The notes under the pieces were generated by a model, which searched no databases, had not been told where the DNA came from, and saw nothing but the letters and a program-made list of their open reading frames with translations. Both the position numbers and the translations under genes were made by a program. Below, piece by piece: positions 6,483-14,700 of a stretch of 38,588 nucleotides of DNA. The stretch's first letter is position 1; every line of letters starts with the position of its first letter. This DNA comes from a virus: positions 1 through 38,588 of the IMG/VR virus record IMGVR_UViG_3300031269_000035; one strand, 5' to 3'.

Positions 6483-8720
6483 TTAAGGGCACGTCACGCC
6501 ATTGCTCGCAAAGACCACTGAAGATAAAGCTACCAAGTCGCAGACTTGGGTTGGGGTCAGGGACGAATTCCCAATCTCCAAGGTGTTGACGTATGTTAGC
6601 GCCGGGAAGTCTGCAAAAAAACCATAAGGTTGCGTACCACCTGAGCCTACTCGAAAGATGCGCATCTTGGCATTCACAGTCTCCAAAGACTCCCAAGGAG
6701 CGTGGCCTGACGTCTGGAGACCATCGGCATTGTACAGATTGGTTGTGTTAGAGTCCAGAGTGATATAACCCACCTCTTTGACGTTGTGAAAATGGGAGGT
6801 ATCGTTGAGGTAGTTGTTGGACCCATCCCACCGGATACGTATACCATTAGGGATGTAGAGCAGGTTTTCTAGGCCGTCTACGGTACGCACAGCATCGGCC
6901 TGAATGAAGATGGTCCGAATGCTCTTAACCTTTAGAGGCGTGGACGAAAGACCATTGATAATAGGGGTAAGGTCACCCGACCGGCTTGTTCTAATGTCCA
7001 GTTGACCGTCAATGGAGCAATGCGTATCCAAGATTTGAACTCCGGTCTGAACACTGTTGTCCGGGATGTTGGGAACAGGAGTTGGCTCATCAACATAGAT
7101 GAGTACACGACCCACGTACTCTTTGCAGGGCGTTGTACACCCCACCTCAGGGTCACACACATAACCGCTCTCCAACTGACAAGTGGAAGAGCATCCATCG
7201 CCTGAAACGGCATTACCGTCGTCGCAGGCTTCCCCTACGGCTACCGCACCATCACCGCAGGGTTCACACGCATCACCGAACCCATTTTGATTAGAGTCCA
7301 ACTGAGAAGGGTTGGACACCGCTGGGCAGTTGTCGCCATATCCCGCAGCATAGCCCTGTGGTACAGAACACGACTCTACATTCAGTGCAGGGTCCTCTAC
7401 TCCGATAAGGTCACCATCCTCATCCCTGTAAAAAGTTTGAAGCAGACCTTCATCCGTTTGGCCGTCACAATCGTTATCCAACCCGTCGCAAGTCTCTGGC
7501 TGGCTAGTGTTCAAGGGTGCGCAAATGACTTGGCCCCCTAAGCACTCTTGGACTCCGACAGAACACAGCCCATCTTGACCTGTGCTGCAAGACAACCCCA
7601 CACCAAGACCTTCATCCGTTTGGCCGTCGCAGTCATTGTCAGCACCGTCGCAAACCTCAGTAGTGGGTGGGATGTAACCCTGAGAGCACGTACCCCAAGT
7701 CCCACTCAAGTCACATGTACGAATGCCGGAGACGCACGCACCTATATCAGACCCGCAAGATTCCGATGCCCCCGCAACACACGAACAGTTCTCATCCACA
7801 GTCCCGTCTTGGTTGTTATCGACCCCATCACAGGCTTCAGGAGCGCCGGGGTATACCGTGGCGTCCGTCTCATCAAGGTCACCTTGAGAAGTTACCCAAG
7901 TGCCCGAACACCGGGTCGGTGGCGTCGCAGGGCAAATGAGGGCGCTCTGTGTTGCCGTCCCGTAACCGTCCCCGTCCCTGTCGCAGTAGTGCCGTGTTGC
8001 CGGGTTTTCAACCCGATCATCAATACCGTTGCAGTCCCAATCGCCCACAGAACCACAAGAAACGGGTATGCCTTCATTTTTCCCAATCGCTGCTGGGTCT
8101 TCGTTGGGGTCATCAGCACAGTCCCCTGTCGTAGCGACGTAACCTTCCGGCTGAAAACAAGCAACTAGGGGTGAAGAGGCATCCCCATATCCGTCCCCGT
8201 CTAAATCCCTGTAGAACGTCTGTAGGTCTATTGCGTCGTCTTCCGACCCCGAACATGTGTTATCAACACCGTCACAAGTTTCTTCCTCAGAAGGGTTGAC
8301 ATCGGAGTTGGTATCATCACAGTCCCCTCCGACTACCACATAACCCTCGGGCTGGGTACAAGCGTCCCTTGGATACAAGGTAGTACCATAACCGTCCCCG
8401 TCATTATCAGGGTAGTAGGTAGTCTCTTCACAAGTTTCTGCGTCTGCTCCCAAGTCGGGGTCAGGAAAAGCCATATCCTCGGTAGCATCGGGGCCAGAGT
8501 CAGTCCCAGAGTCAGTCCCAACATCAATGCCGGAGTCGCCGTTTGTGCTGTTAAGCGCATCTGTACTGTTATCCGCATCAGGGCGCGATGGCTCGGGTAC
8601 CCCCGCATCTACGTCTATCCCTATGTCTTCTTTGGGAGGTGGGGAGTACCCTGTGGAAGGGGGTTCCTCCACACAAGCGGAAAGGGTCATGACAGCAGCG
8701 AGTATAATGATCTTCTTCAT
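6483..8720 (-). CDS. Surface lipoprotein with MopE-type and Myxococcus Cys-rich repeats
   Basis: This 745-residue protein has a type II signal peptide with lipobox LSAC (Cys16), then a Pro/Asp/Ser/Thr-rich linker to about residue 95. Next come repeated Asp-rich units of the MopE/putative metal-binding type: paired DGDGYG motifs and CDG.DN.CDG..DEG motifs, at least four of each. A thrombospondin-3-like segment (DNCPAVSNPSQLDSNQNG) and DUF4215-type Cys-rich units (GEACDDGN...GDGCSSTC) follow. The last 170 residues are strand/leucine-rich and resemble a receptor L-domain. Such architecture is common on the outer membrane of Myxococcota and relatives and unusual in a phage. The protein should be exported by the host, lipidated at Cys16 and calcium-binding. 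Val17 instead of Asp favours the outer membrane. A likely role is altering the infected cell's surface, for instance blocking superinfection; this is inference. Its own promoter-like site is at 8768-8796. Confidence 0.85.
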   Translation of the reverse strand: MKKIIILAAVMTLSACVEEPPSTGYSPPPKEDIGIDVDAGVPEPSRPDADNSTDALNSTNGDSGIDVGTDSGTDSGPDATEDMAFPDPDLGADAETCEETTYYPDNDGDGYGTTLYPRDACTQPEGYVVVGGDCDDTNSDVNPSEEETCDGVDNTCSGSEDDAIDLQTFYRDLDGDGYGDASSPLVACFQPEGYVATTGDCADDPNEDPAAIGKNEGIPVSCGSVGDWDCNGIDDRVENPATRHYCDRDGDGYGTATQSALICPATPPTRCSGTWVTSQGDLDETDATVYPGAPEACDGVDNNQDGTVDENCSCVAGASESCGSDIGACVSGIRTCDLSGTWGTCSQGYIPPTTEVCDGADNDCDGQTDEGLGVGLSCSTGQDGLCSVGVQECLGGQVICAPLNTSQPETCDGLDNDCDGQTDEGLLQTFYRDEDGDLIGVEDPALNVESCSVPQGYAAGYGDNCPAVSNPSQLDSNQNGFGDACEPCGDGAVAVGEACDDGNAVSGDGCSSTCQLESGYVCDPEVGCTTPCKEYVGRVLIYVDEPTPVPNIPDNSVQTGVQILDTHCSIDGQLDIRTSRSGDLTPIINGLSSTPLKVKSIRTIFIQADAVRTVDGLENLLYIPNGIRIRWDGSNNYLNDTSHFHNVKEVGYITLDSNTTNLYNADGLQTSGHAPWESLETVNAKMRIFRVGSGGTQPYGFFADFPALTYVNTLEIGNSSLTPTQVCDLVALSSVVFASNGVTCP

Positions 8721-8767
8721 GGGTATAGTCCCGTCTTTGGGGCCACCGATTGCGGCCCCTACAATAC

Positions 8768-8796
8768 TATATACCCCTAGTCAACAGAGTTATCAA
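8768..8796 (-). promoter_or_regulatory. Promoter-like site upstream of the lipoprotein gene
   Basis: On the minus strand: TTGATA (8796-8791), a 17-base spacer ending ACTAGGGG, and TATATA (8773-8768). A start of transcription near 8761 would leave a 40-base leader. Spacer end and spacing match those at 910-938 and 36703-36731. Confidence 0.55.
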
Positions 8797-8837
8797 AAAA
8801 ATCAAGCGAAGGCACGTCCCGTACCGCACGACAAGAA

Positions 8838-8870
8838 CGAAAAACCGCCTACCTCAAGGAGATAGGCGGT
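8838..8870 (-). terminator. Rho-independent terminator after groEL
   Basis: An 8-bp stem (8844-8851 with 8863-8870, ACCGCCTA/TAGGCGGT) is followed on the minus strand by TTTTTCG. It lies 20 bases past the groEL stop and upstream of the lipoprotein promoter, so it separates the two units. Confidence 0.8.
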
Positions 8871-8892
8871 GGTCATCCTCAAGCCCCGAGGA

Positions 8893-10539
8893 TTAGTTCT
8901 CGTCTTCGTCATCCTTGTTGGAATCAGACGAGAACCCGATAGCACATGATGTAGTCAGTAGCGTAGATGCAACCGAAACAGAGTTTGTAAAGCTCTGCTC
9001 CACTACCAATACCGGGTCAACAATACCGGCCTCAAAGCAAGGTCGGATTTCTTCCGCATTGACATCGTACACCAAGTCGTTCTGGCCTCGTTCTTCGGAG
9101 GCTGTGCGATACTGATGCAAGAGTACGTCTGCGGACAGTCCCGCATTTTTGACAATCTGGCGGAACGGAGCTTCAACCGCAGAAGCTACCAACAACCACC
9201 CCTCTCGCTCTTCAATAGAGGCAAAGACAGTGTTGGGGTCGGAAGCAATATCCTTAAGCAGGGCGCTGACCTCCAGTAGGGTGCAACCGCCACCGGGCAC
9301 AACTCCGCCAGCGACCGCTGCTTTGGTAGCTGACAGGGCATCTTCTACACGAGCCTTGTACTCTTTGAGTTCCACTTCCGAGTTGGCCCCAACACGAATC
9401 ACGGCCATACCTCCACCAAGCTGTGACAGGCGCTTCTGGAGGTGTTCTTGGTCATGAGGGGAACCGGCACTTTTAGCTTGCGACCGCAATGTCTTGATGC
9501 GGTCTTCAATGATTTCCAAATCAGCGTCACCACCCAGAAGAGTGGTGCGATTCTTGTCACAAGATACCGAATCGCACCCTCCAAGAAGCTGCTGCGGGTG
9601 GAGGCTTTGAAGCGTATTGCCGCGCTCTTTAGAGACGAGAGTTGCGCCGCTTAGGATAGCAAGGTCTTCAAGCAAGGCTGTCCGCTTGTCCCCGATGCGT
9701 GGGGCCTTGATTGCAAGGCTCTTGAGTGTCCCTTGGGCGTGGTTAGACAGAAGCATCATCATTGCTTCGCCTTCTACATCGTGGGCGATAACAACAAGAG
9801 GGCGACGCTGAGAAGCGGCGTACTCCATCACCGGGAGAAGGTCTTGTGCACTCGACACTCGCTCATCTGCAATGAGCAAAAGAGGGTTCTCGTAAGAGAG
9901 AGTACCACTCTCCTCGCCACGCACAAAGTCTGGGTGGATGTAGCCACGATCTAGTTGCATCCCCTCAGTGAACTCCAAGGTGGTTTCAGTGGAGCGGCCC
10001 TCTTCAACAGAAATGACGCCGCCCTTGCCTACCTTTTCCATCGCCTCTGCGATGAGTTCGCCCAGCGCATCATCGCCGTTTGATGAAATAGAGGCAACCC
10101 ATTTGATTTCCTCTGCCTTGGAGATAGGCTTGGCAAGATGGTGGAGGTAATTGACACCCTCCAACACAGCTTTATCCATGCCTCGCTTCAAGGGGATAGG
10201 AGACAAACCTGCGGTTACAAGCTTGCGTGTGTTGTTGAAGAGAGCTTGGGCAATAACCGTGGCAGTGGTGGTGCCGTCTCCAGCCTCTTCCGCTGTTCGG
10301 ATGGCAGCTTCCTTAATGACCTGAGCGCCCATGTTCTCAAAATGGTCCTCAAGATCAATGTCCCGTGCGACCGACACACCGTCTTTGGTTACGTTGGGAG
10401 ACCCGAAGTTCTTGTCCAAAGCCACATTCCGACCACGTGGGCCGAGTGTGACTTTGACCGCATCGGCCAAGGTATTCACGCCTGCGCCTAATCGGTTCAA
10501 GGCTTTGTCATCAAATAGAATCGTCTTTTTCTGAGCCAC
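8893..10539 (-). CDS. groEL: GroEL-type group I chaperonin
   Basis: The GTG at 10539 is preferred because GGAGAGCAAA precedes it and the product VAQKKTILFDDKAL... aligns with the usual GroEL start. It gives 548 residues, the normal family length. Present are VTLGPRGRNV and TKDGVSVA (equatorial domain), AGDGTTTAT (nucleotide-binding loop with its Asp), an apical domain, ARVEDALSATKAAV (with the catalytic Asp of the ATPase) and VVPGGG. It forms ATP-driven folding rings in the cytoplasm. Unusual points: the C-terminus is DDEDEN rather than a GGM repeat, and the apical/intermediate region holds a GGCDSVSCDKN cysteine pair. No GroES was recognised nearby, so it may use the host co-chaperonin, an unrecognised partner, or none. 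A TTGACA promoter is at 10578-10606 and a terminator at 8838-8870. It probably folds phage virion proteins. Confidence 0.95.
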   Translation of the reverse strand: MAQKKTILFDDKALNRLGAGVNTLADAVKVTLGPRGRNVALDKNFGSPNVTKDGVSVARDIDLEDHFENMGAQVIKEAAIRTAEEAGDGTTTATVIAQALFNNTRKLVTAGLSPIPLKRGMDKAVLEGVNYLHHLAKPISKAEEIKWVASISSNGDDALGELIAEAMEKVGKGGVISVEEGRSTETTLEFTEGMQLDRGYIHPDFVRGEESGTLSYENPLLLIADERVSSAQDLLPVMEYAASQRRPLVVIAHDVEGEAMMMLLSNHAQGTLKSLAIKAPRIGDKRTALLEDLAILSGATLVSKERGNTLQSLHPQQLLGGCDSVSCDKNRTTLLGGDADLEIIEDRIKTLRSQAKSAGSPHDQEHLQKRLSQLGGGMAVIRVGANSEVELKEYKARVEDALSATKAAVAGGVVPGGGCTLLEVSALLKDIASDPNTVFASIEEREGWLLVASAVEAPFRQIVKNAGLSADVLLHQYRTASEERGQNDLVYDVNAEEIRPCFEAGIVDPVLVVEQSFTNSVSVASTLLTTSCAIGFSSDSNKDDEDEN

Positions 10540-10577
10540 TTTGCTCTCCGTAAGGGTAATATCACCGGTAGGTCGCC

Positions 10578-10606
10578 ATATTGCAGACAACTGACCTGTC
10601 TGTCAA
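10578..10606 (-). promoter_or_regulatory. Sigma70-like promoter upstream of groEL
   Basis: On the minus strand there is a perfect TTGACA (10606-10601), 17 bases, then CAATAT (10583-10578), about 40 bases ahead of the GTG. The -10 is weak. Read-through from upstream genes is also possible. Confidence 0.4.
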
Positions 10607-10612
10607 GAGTGT

Positions 10613-10945
10613 CTAGTTGAGATAATGGGAAGCGTATTCCCCTACATAGGAGAGAATGCGCTCCCTTGATGTCTTAGCGTCTAGAGATTCGAGGTGTGCC
10701 CCGAGCCTATCTTCATCACGGAATCGGATCACGTAAGCATATCCAGATTCCGGTTCGGCAAAAAAAGCGCCGAGCGTCATGCGCTTGTTTACCAGTTCAT
10801 CATAGCAAGAGGTCGAAGCGCCCGCAGTTAGGTAAACACCTTCCTCTGTCTGAAAGCGTACCCAGATGCGCCCTTCATGGTCCTTCCCAACCTCCATCGA
10901 AGGGAGGTTGGTGGTGTAGAGGTCTTTCGTTTTCAGGTCAATCAT
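10613..10945 (-). CDS. Unknown 110-residue protein next to groEL
   Basis: AGGAG nine bases before the ATG supports the start, and the upstream gene ends four bases earlier. The N-terminal half is strand-rich (KDHEGRIWVRFQTEEGVYLTA) and the C-terminal half helical (RERILSYVGEYASHYLN). Its size (110 residues) and place just upstream of groEL invite the idea of a co-chaperonin, but the GroES opening (RPL.DRV.V) and mobile loop are not visible, so I do not call it that. Function is unknown. Confidence 0.65.
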   Translation of the reverse strand: MIDLKTKDLYTTNLPSMEVGKDHEGRIWVRFQTEEGVYLTAGASTSCYDELVNKRMTLGAFFAEPESGYAYVIRFRDEDRLGAHLESLDAKTSRERILSYVGEYASHYLN

Positions 10946-10949
10946 AGGG

Positions 10950-11510
10950 TTAGTCTCCTAGTAGTTGGTTCTCGACTTGTTGCATCCGGTGCACAGACGC
11001 ACCCTGAACTGCTTGTAATTTGAAGTGGCTAAATATCTCGTCTTTGAGTTCTCTATTACCTTCTACCGTGCCATAGATATACCACGAGTCCGGTTGAAGC
11101 TGTTCCACCCTGAGGTGTAGGATTACAGGGCACAGCATTTGCCTGTCCCGCCTAAACTCCCGGTAAAGAGTCATCTCAAACCTAGCATCTCCCACATCTA
11201 TAAAGGTGCTGAGAGCATCCGTGAAGTTCTTTTTTGAACTCTGACCTACTGAGGAAGCCTCACACCTATCCTCCTTGATGAGCCAATCTACTTTACCCTG
11301 AGCGGTGTTAAGAACTAACCACTCAACCCAACGGTTTAAGTGCCTTTTGGTGGTAGAGCTAATTTTTTCAACTGTTCGTACTTGGCTGGATACGTCAACA
11401 GAATGAGACTGTAGCATCTGGTCGAATAAGGCCAGAGCCTCTTCGTCTTCCGTAAGCCGAGCCTCTAGCTCACGCTCATCTGTTTCTAATAGCACAGGGG
11501 GGAGGGCCAT
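10950..11510 (-). CDS. Unknown 186-residue protein
   Basis: Helical N-terminal half (LEARLTEDEEALALFDQMLQ; KRHLNRWVEWLVLNTAQGK), then a strand-rich part with MTLYREFRRDRQMLCPVILH and WYIYGTVEGN. No family was recognised. There is no ribosome binding site before the ATG, but a small membrane-type ORF (11486-11620) overlaps the start by 25 bases, which would fit translational coupling. It precedes the 110-residue gene by four bases and likely shares its transcript. Confidence 0.65.
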   Translation of the reverse strand: MALPPVLLETDERELEARLTEDEEALALFDQMLQSHSVDVSSQVRTVEKISSTTKRHLNRWVEWLVLNTAQGKVDWLIKEDRCEASSVGQSSKKNFTDALSTFIDVGDARFEMTLYREFRRDRQMLCPVILHLRVEQLQPDSWYIYGTVEGNRELKDEIFSHFKLQAVQGASVHRMQQVENQLLGD

Positions 11511-11620
11511 TGCGGTAGAAGGCGGCGGAAAGGCGGGTACACCAGTAGACCTATAATGACGATGTAGGGTACCAAAAGCAGTATAAGGATAAAGGTTTCC
11601 ACAGAGGTGATAGTAACCAA
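11486..11620 (-). CDS. Possible small single-span membrane protein
   Basis: From a TTG at 11620 (or GTG at 11602) a frame encodes 44 (38) residues: a hydrophobic span TFILILLLVPYIVIIGLLVY, then PPFRRLLPQW with basic residues placed for a cytoplasmic C-terminus. The frame overlaps the start of the next gene. It fills most of the otherwise empty 208 bases after the sheath terminator. The start is poor: GAGGGG abuts the TTG. Holin-like or lysis-accessory roles are conceivable; there is no proof that it is translated. Confidence 0.35.
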   Translation of the reverse strand: MVTITSVETFILILLLVPYIVIIGLLVYPPFRRLLPQWPSPLCY

Positions 11621-11640
11621 CCCCTCGCTACGGGTCAACC

Positions 11641-11679
11641 AAAAGAAAGCCCCCGGAGCAAACAGGCTCCGGGGGCTTT
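11641..11679 (-). terminator. Strong rho-independent terminator after the tail sheath gene
   Basis: A perfect 14-bp stem (11646-11659 with 11666-11679) with a six-base loop runs into TTTCTTTTGG on the minus strand. It lies 40 bases past the sheath stop and closes the structural transcript. Confidence 0.9.
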
Positions 11680-11718
11680 ACCCACTATCCATTCAAGGCT
11701 TTAGTGTTTCCTATCCAT

Positions 11719-14700
11719 TCAAAGCGAACCGCTGACCCCAATCGTGTAGGTGACCGGGATGTACTTGAGCGGGAATACCGGTGCGTAGAAAGCACTCACC
11801 CGAAGTGTAGTCGGGTCAGTCTGATCCGGCTCTGCTCGAACACCTTGGAAGTCCACAATGATTTGCTGCTCCACAAGGGCGTTGAGAAGACCACTCAGTG
11901 CTGCCTCGACATCCTGCGACCTTGACGTGAGGAACTTAAGACCGATAAACCGGTCCAATGTTGCTCGTGTCTGTTGCTGTACGAAATCTTCGATTGCAAC
12001 AATGGAAGGCGTGGACGTGAAACGGTTGCTGACATTTGTTGTCAGACCATCACGCACCTGCAAGAAGGTTCCACGATCTTCAAGGACCGTGACACCCGCA
12101 ACAGCGAGACGGTTTTTCTCCACCTCGTCAAGGCTGCGGTTAAGGCGGCGGAAACCTGTAATGCGTCGTCGAGTCAGAGGTGTTGCCACGTCAAACTGAG
12201 GACTTACCAATACACCGGAAAGTGCTGCGGCGATGTAGGTTCCGTCGACAATGAAGTTCTCTTCATCACCAAGCTCGTTGGAGAGCGTGACAATCGCACT
12301 GTCGGGGTAGACTACGATAGCACGCTTAGAGTTAAGACCCTGAGCGATTGCTGCCGCGTCATCTGGGCGTGTGCCCGATGCTACACCGAAGATGCAGCGT
12401 CTTTCCTGTCGGAAGCGTTGTGACGACTGAATCTCAGCATGGCGGACATAAGCCCCCAACACTGAGGGATCTGTTGTAAGCGGTACCAGAAGGTCCGGTG
12501 TAGCTCCACCAGCCAGAGGGCGGGCAAGCTCTTGGAGAGCATCTAAGTACGCCTGAGAAGACGCCTGACCGAATCCAGTCTGCTTCTCCACCTGCTTGAT
12601 ACCTACAACGGCAGCGCCGTTAAGGAATGTCAGGAACGATGCCAGTGTCAGAGGATTCTCAGCCGACAGTGTACCGAAGTTGGACTGAATATCACGGAAG
12701 CGAGTGAATAGAGAAGCGGTGAAGTCTGTCTTCTCATACTCGTAGGTGATATAGTAGAAATCACCAATCCCCGGCTCCGAACCAGACTGATTGTACGTCT
12801 GGACGAGTGCCGTGTCCCCGACACCGATGTCAGTAGTATTCGAGACACTGATCTCGGCTCCCGGAACCGCCCGAACGACGTTAGATACGCCAGTCTCGAA
12901 CGTGTCCGATACCAAGAGCGTGAAACTCTGTGTATCGGTGTAGTCACCACCAGAGGCTTCGAGGATCGTGAAACGAAGCCCTGTAGTGTCATCGGTGTAT
13001 GTCTGGCCTACAATACCCGTACCTGCGGAACCTTCGGCTCCTCGGTCTGAGCTTACTGTGAAGCCGTCCATGACAGCGGTTCCTGCGGCAGTATCACCTG
13101 CCTCGATGCCGATGCCTGTATCATTAAGGGCCGAATCCGCTCCCGTCGAGAACGTGAAGGATTCTGTAGCGCCAGTGCCGAAGGTCGTGAGGCGGAGGTA
13201 GGTACCCTCACCTGTAACTTCGTAAGCTTCAGCGAAGGCCGAAGCGATGAAGTCTGTGCCTGAGGCCGGAGCATACCAGTCCGAAGCAGCTTCGCTGTTA
13301 AGAACAGCGACCACCTCTTCAACTGTAACCTGACGCTGAGAAGCGGCATCCCCGTTATCAAAGCCAACGTACTGGTTCGCAGAACCGTTGCGGACTTCAA
13401 TCCGAGAAGCGGTGGTGGAAACACTGGATGTGATACGAATCTTATCCGTGTCCTCCACTACTGCGGTCCCTGAAATAATACCGTCAATCTCTGTGGCAAT
13501 GTCGGCAACCGAAGAAACAGACACACCATCGTAAGGTACGGTGTACTCTACGCCATCAACTGCGACCACAAACGAATCTGAGGAAGCGTTAAGAGAGGCG
13601 ATGTCGGCGGAGCTAATTGCACCGCTGAGAAGTGTTGCAGGCTTGTTGACTGCGGCTTCTGTACCCGTTGCTGTCTGGAAGTTTGCGAACCCGATGAGGT
13701 CGTTAGCCGACCCGTCAAGCGTGCGTACCTCACTAACATCTCCCGGTCCGGCAGGTTCCACCTTGGAACGAAGCAGGAATCGGTTGTTGGAGTACAGTGC
13801 GACTTTGGTGTTGACCTGTTGTGTATCAAGAGGTGAAAACCCGATGATCGTATCAAGCTCATCACCACCATTGACCGTCGTGTTTACCGTCACCGAGTCC
13901 GTAGCCTGTATGCTCACAGTACCATCGGCATTGGCGACGACATTAAAGTCGTTACCTACTACGCTCAGATCACCGGCGGTCAGGCCAGAGGCAGTAGCGA
14001 GAGCCGTTTCAATGGCGCTTGCGGCTGCGGCTGCGTCGTATGTGCCACCGACCAGTGCTGTATCAGCTTCTGTGTACGTCGTGCCGTTAAGTTCAACACT
14101 GTATGTTGTAGGGCCTGCAATCACAAAGTCTGCGCCGCCGTTAGCAGTATCCTGAGCCGTACCATCAACCACAGCCGTGGTCGGTACCGTTCTCCAGATT
14201 TCTTCTGCAAGTGTAGCACCTGCAATGCCTGCACCAGCCGTGAAGGTCGTGGTGTAAGCAGTGCCGTCTACTTCAAACTCAAAGCTGTCGTTTGTGCCCG
14301 TAGCTACAGTGTAAAGGCCGTCTGCATCGGAATCCGAGACAATGACAGCAAAGGCGCTCTGATTGAGGTCCACAGTAAGGTCGTTACTGCTGACGTTCAC
14401 ATAGAGAGTGTCCGAGGCATTAGCGTACAAGGAGTACGGGTCGGTCTCGAAGTTCGTATACACGGCTGGGGTAGCACCCTCAGAGGTGAACGTGATGGTC
14501 ACCACTTCACTAACCCCCGAAGCTCCCGTAAGGAAAGCATCAGGGTTGGACTCTACTCCAGAAGGCCACTGGATAGTCTCAGATACGCCTGTAGTGCCGA
14601 AGCTTACGCCGAGCATCTGCTCACCCAAGCGGGAAGACAGAATGCTGTACTGGCCTGCTACGCCCGGTATAGACTGCGAGAGCACTTCAAAAGTGAGTTC

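Noticed and set aside
7548-8168. Plus-strand open frame of 206 codons opposite the lipoprotein gene
   Set aside because: It mirrors the Asp/Cys-rich repeats of the lipoprotein; no recognisable domain and no start signal.
10613-10945. GroES for the phage GroEL
   Set aside because: Size and place fit, but the GroES N-terminal strand and mobile-loop signature are not visible; kept as unknown.
13541-14155. Plus-strand open frame of 204 codons inside the sheath gene
   Set aside because: It is the antisense shadow of a GC-balanced, repeat-rich coding region; low-complexity Ser/Thr/Val composition and no ribosome binding site.
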